Origin: GCA-2786165 sp964625775
GTDB lineage: Bacteria > Pseudomonadota > Gammaproteobacteria > Legionellales > Legionellaceae
DNA: 6,591 nt
Direction: 5' to 3'
NCBI GenBank assembly: GCA_964625775.1
Contig: CAZVEH010000076.1
Location: 1-6,591, forward strand
Under the pieces are notes generated by a model. The model worked only from the letters and a program-made list of their open reading frames with translations, searched no databases and was not told the DNA's origin. The translations under genes were made by a program, and so were the position numbers. Positions 5,431 to 6,591 of this stretch are shown here, one piece after another (the first letter of the stretch is position 1; every line of letters begins with the position of its first letter).

Positions 5431-6591
5431 ATGAGTATCTGTGATTCAGGGATTGGACGCAAGTTGTTTGGAAAAAGAATAGAAATAACCGTGGCAAATA
5501 CCCATCCATTGATTGTGCTAGCCAATCAATTACCCTGGGAAGAGATGTTGCATCTGGTTGAAAATGACTTGTGTCAAAGTACAGTGCTAAAATGTCTGCA
5601 TTACGGTCGAAAACTGAAGGTTCGGATTCATCTTGGTGCTTATCTTTTGCAGAAGATGTATGACCTGACTGACCGAGCCATGGAAGCATCGATTCGTGAT
5701 AATGCAGCTTACCAGATATTTTGTGGGATGGGTATCGTTGATTCTTGGCATTACCCAGATCATACAAAAATAGAAACCTTTCGATCACGATTATCTTCGG
5801 ATACACAACATAAATTGGCCAATCTCATGTGTAAAAACGCAGTGGATAAAGGCCTTGCAGAACCACAGGATATTGACATAGACTCTACCGTGCAAGAAGC
5901 AAATATGACTTACCCAACGGATGCTAAAATGTTACGGAAAATGGGAGCGGTTGCCTTTCAGGTCGCCAAAAATTTAAAGAAATTACTACCTAATGGCGGT
6001 GCCGGGTTCAATTTGGAAGTGGATATCAAAACAATTGCATCAAAAGCACGGGCCTGTTTTTTCTTGCCTAAGAAAGCAACGAAAGAAGATAAGTCTCAAC
6101 GGTTATCTGAATTATTAGACATCGTGTCACATCCTGTGTGCAACGTTATTCATGCATGTCATTTGGTTAAAGAAGAAACGCTAGAGAGGTTATCCTTTGG
6201 CGCCCAACGTAGCATGCAGCAGCTCGAGCACGCTATGGTGTATTTTGCTTCTGTGAAGCAATATGTTGAAACAGGTACCGCATCGCTTGGAAAACGCCTT
6301 TCCCTGCACCTAAATGATGTTGCCTGTTTCAATAAAAAGAAAGCACACAAAAAATACGAGTTTGGTCGTGTATTTCAACTTGGCCGGCTTTCAAAGGGAA
6401 ATTTTCTATTTGTTGGAAAATCCAATAATGCCCGTATGGACGATAAACGATCATTCAAACCCATGCTTCAAGCACATGAAGATTTGTTTGGAAAAAACAC
6501 ATTGTGCTCTGTAACAACAGATAAAGGTTACTACAGTCGTAACTCCCCACGTCATCCCGAGCGCAGCGAGGGATCTCCTGTCGTGTGGTAC
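5431..6591 (+). pseudogene. DDE transposase (IS5/ISNCY-like), C-terminus replaced by the 54-bp repeat and running off the window
   Basis: The frame is open from ATG 5431 to the window edge (387 codons). The first 369 residues read as a transposase of the IS5/ISNCY type: an N-terminal helical domain (ITVANTHPLIVLANQLPWEE, then YQIFCGMGIVDSWHYPDHTK), the first catalytic segment IDIDSTVQEANMTYPTDAKM with Asp at 151, and the second, SVTTDKGYYS, with Asp at 364. After that, residues 370-387 are encoded entirely by the dispersed repeat (RNSPRHPERSEGSPVVWY). The part that should carry the third acidic residue and the rest of the RNase H fold, perhaps 80-100 residues in relatives, is missing from the window. 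The protein is therefore most likely inactive. The ATG is the first after an in-frame TAA at 5413-5415. The family call rests on motif recollection; the exact IS family is uncertain. Confidence 0.8.
6538..6591 (+). repeat. 54-bp dispersed GC-rich repeat, right copy, inside the transposase frame
   Basis: This is an exact inverted copy of 58-111. It begins directly after the codon for Ser in GYYS and stays in the transposase frame without a stop. It reaches the last base of the window, so the repeat and any tail may continue. A window ending exactly at a high-copy repeat fits a contig that broke there. Confidence 0.9.

Noticed and set aside
5429..6514. Small frames at 5429-5806 and 6159-6350 (minus) and 6314-6514 (plus)
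   Set aside because: All lie within the transposase coding region in other frames; the transposase frame carries the recognisable catalytic motifs.
58..6591. Complete composite transposon bounded by the 54-bp inverted repeats
   Set aside because: The right copy lies inside a truncated transposase and neither flank shows matching target duplications in the window. The repeats look like independent insertions of a dispersed repeat.
1..6591. CRISPR array, tRNA or rRNA genes
   Set aside because: No regularly spaced direct repeats and no cloverleaf or rRNA-like segment could be seen on either strand.

Overview
The window is AT-rich gammaproteobacterial accessory DNA. It holds a large protein with ankyrin-like segments and no near relative I can name, an orphan gene, a reverse transcriptase (RT), a DDE transposase and a dispersed GC-rich repeat. 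The protein style (long alpha-helical, ankyrin-like, no signal peptide) and the type of RT and transposase suggest a Legionellales-like intracellular bacterium (Legionella, Coxiellaceae or Berkiella-like). That placement is inference; no marker gene is present.

Layout. Positions 58-111 carry a 54-bp GC-rich repeat whose exact reverse complement closes the window at 6538-6591. Positions 112-324 have no gene but hold two TATGTC-type inverted repeats and a row of stem-loops. A minus-strand gene of unknown function follows (325-1188). Its best promoter, a palindrome over the -10 box, and its only good ribosome binding site all belong to a short upstream frame that starts at 1225. The gene therefore probably begins there and is frameshifted near 1133. 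A 436-bp divergent intergenic region separates it from the 813-codon ankyrin-like gene (1662-4103, plus strand). That gene's last 45 codons pass through an abrupt G-rich tract and then into the antisense of the RT gene's 3' end.

The RT (4059-5283, minus strand) has its catalytic motifs split between two frames by one frameshift at about 4776. A 147-bp divergent gap then leads to a plus-strand transposase (5431 to the window end). This gene is open throughout and carries two of the three expected DDE acidic residues. It is cut short by the 54-bp repeat, which enters in frame and adds an unrelated tail.

Overall this is a mobile-element graveyard beside a pair of divergently transcribed genes that may encode host-interaction proteins. 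The two mobile genes look inactive as sequenced. The points most worth a second look are the possible +1 shift and operator of the orphan gene, the G-rich replacement end of the ankyrin-like gene, the RT with an LSQ motif B, and the repeat-ended transposase. I found no CRISPR array, tRNA or rRNA, and no convincing complete new defence system.
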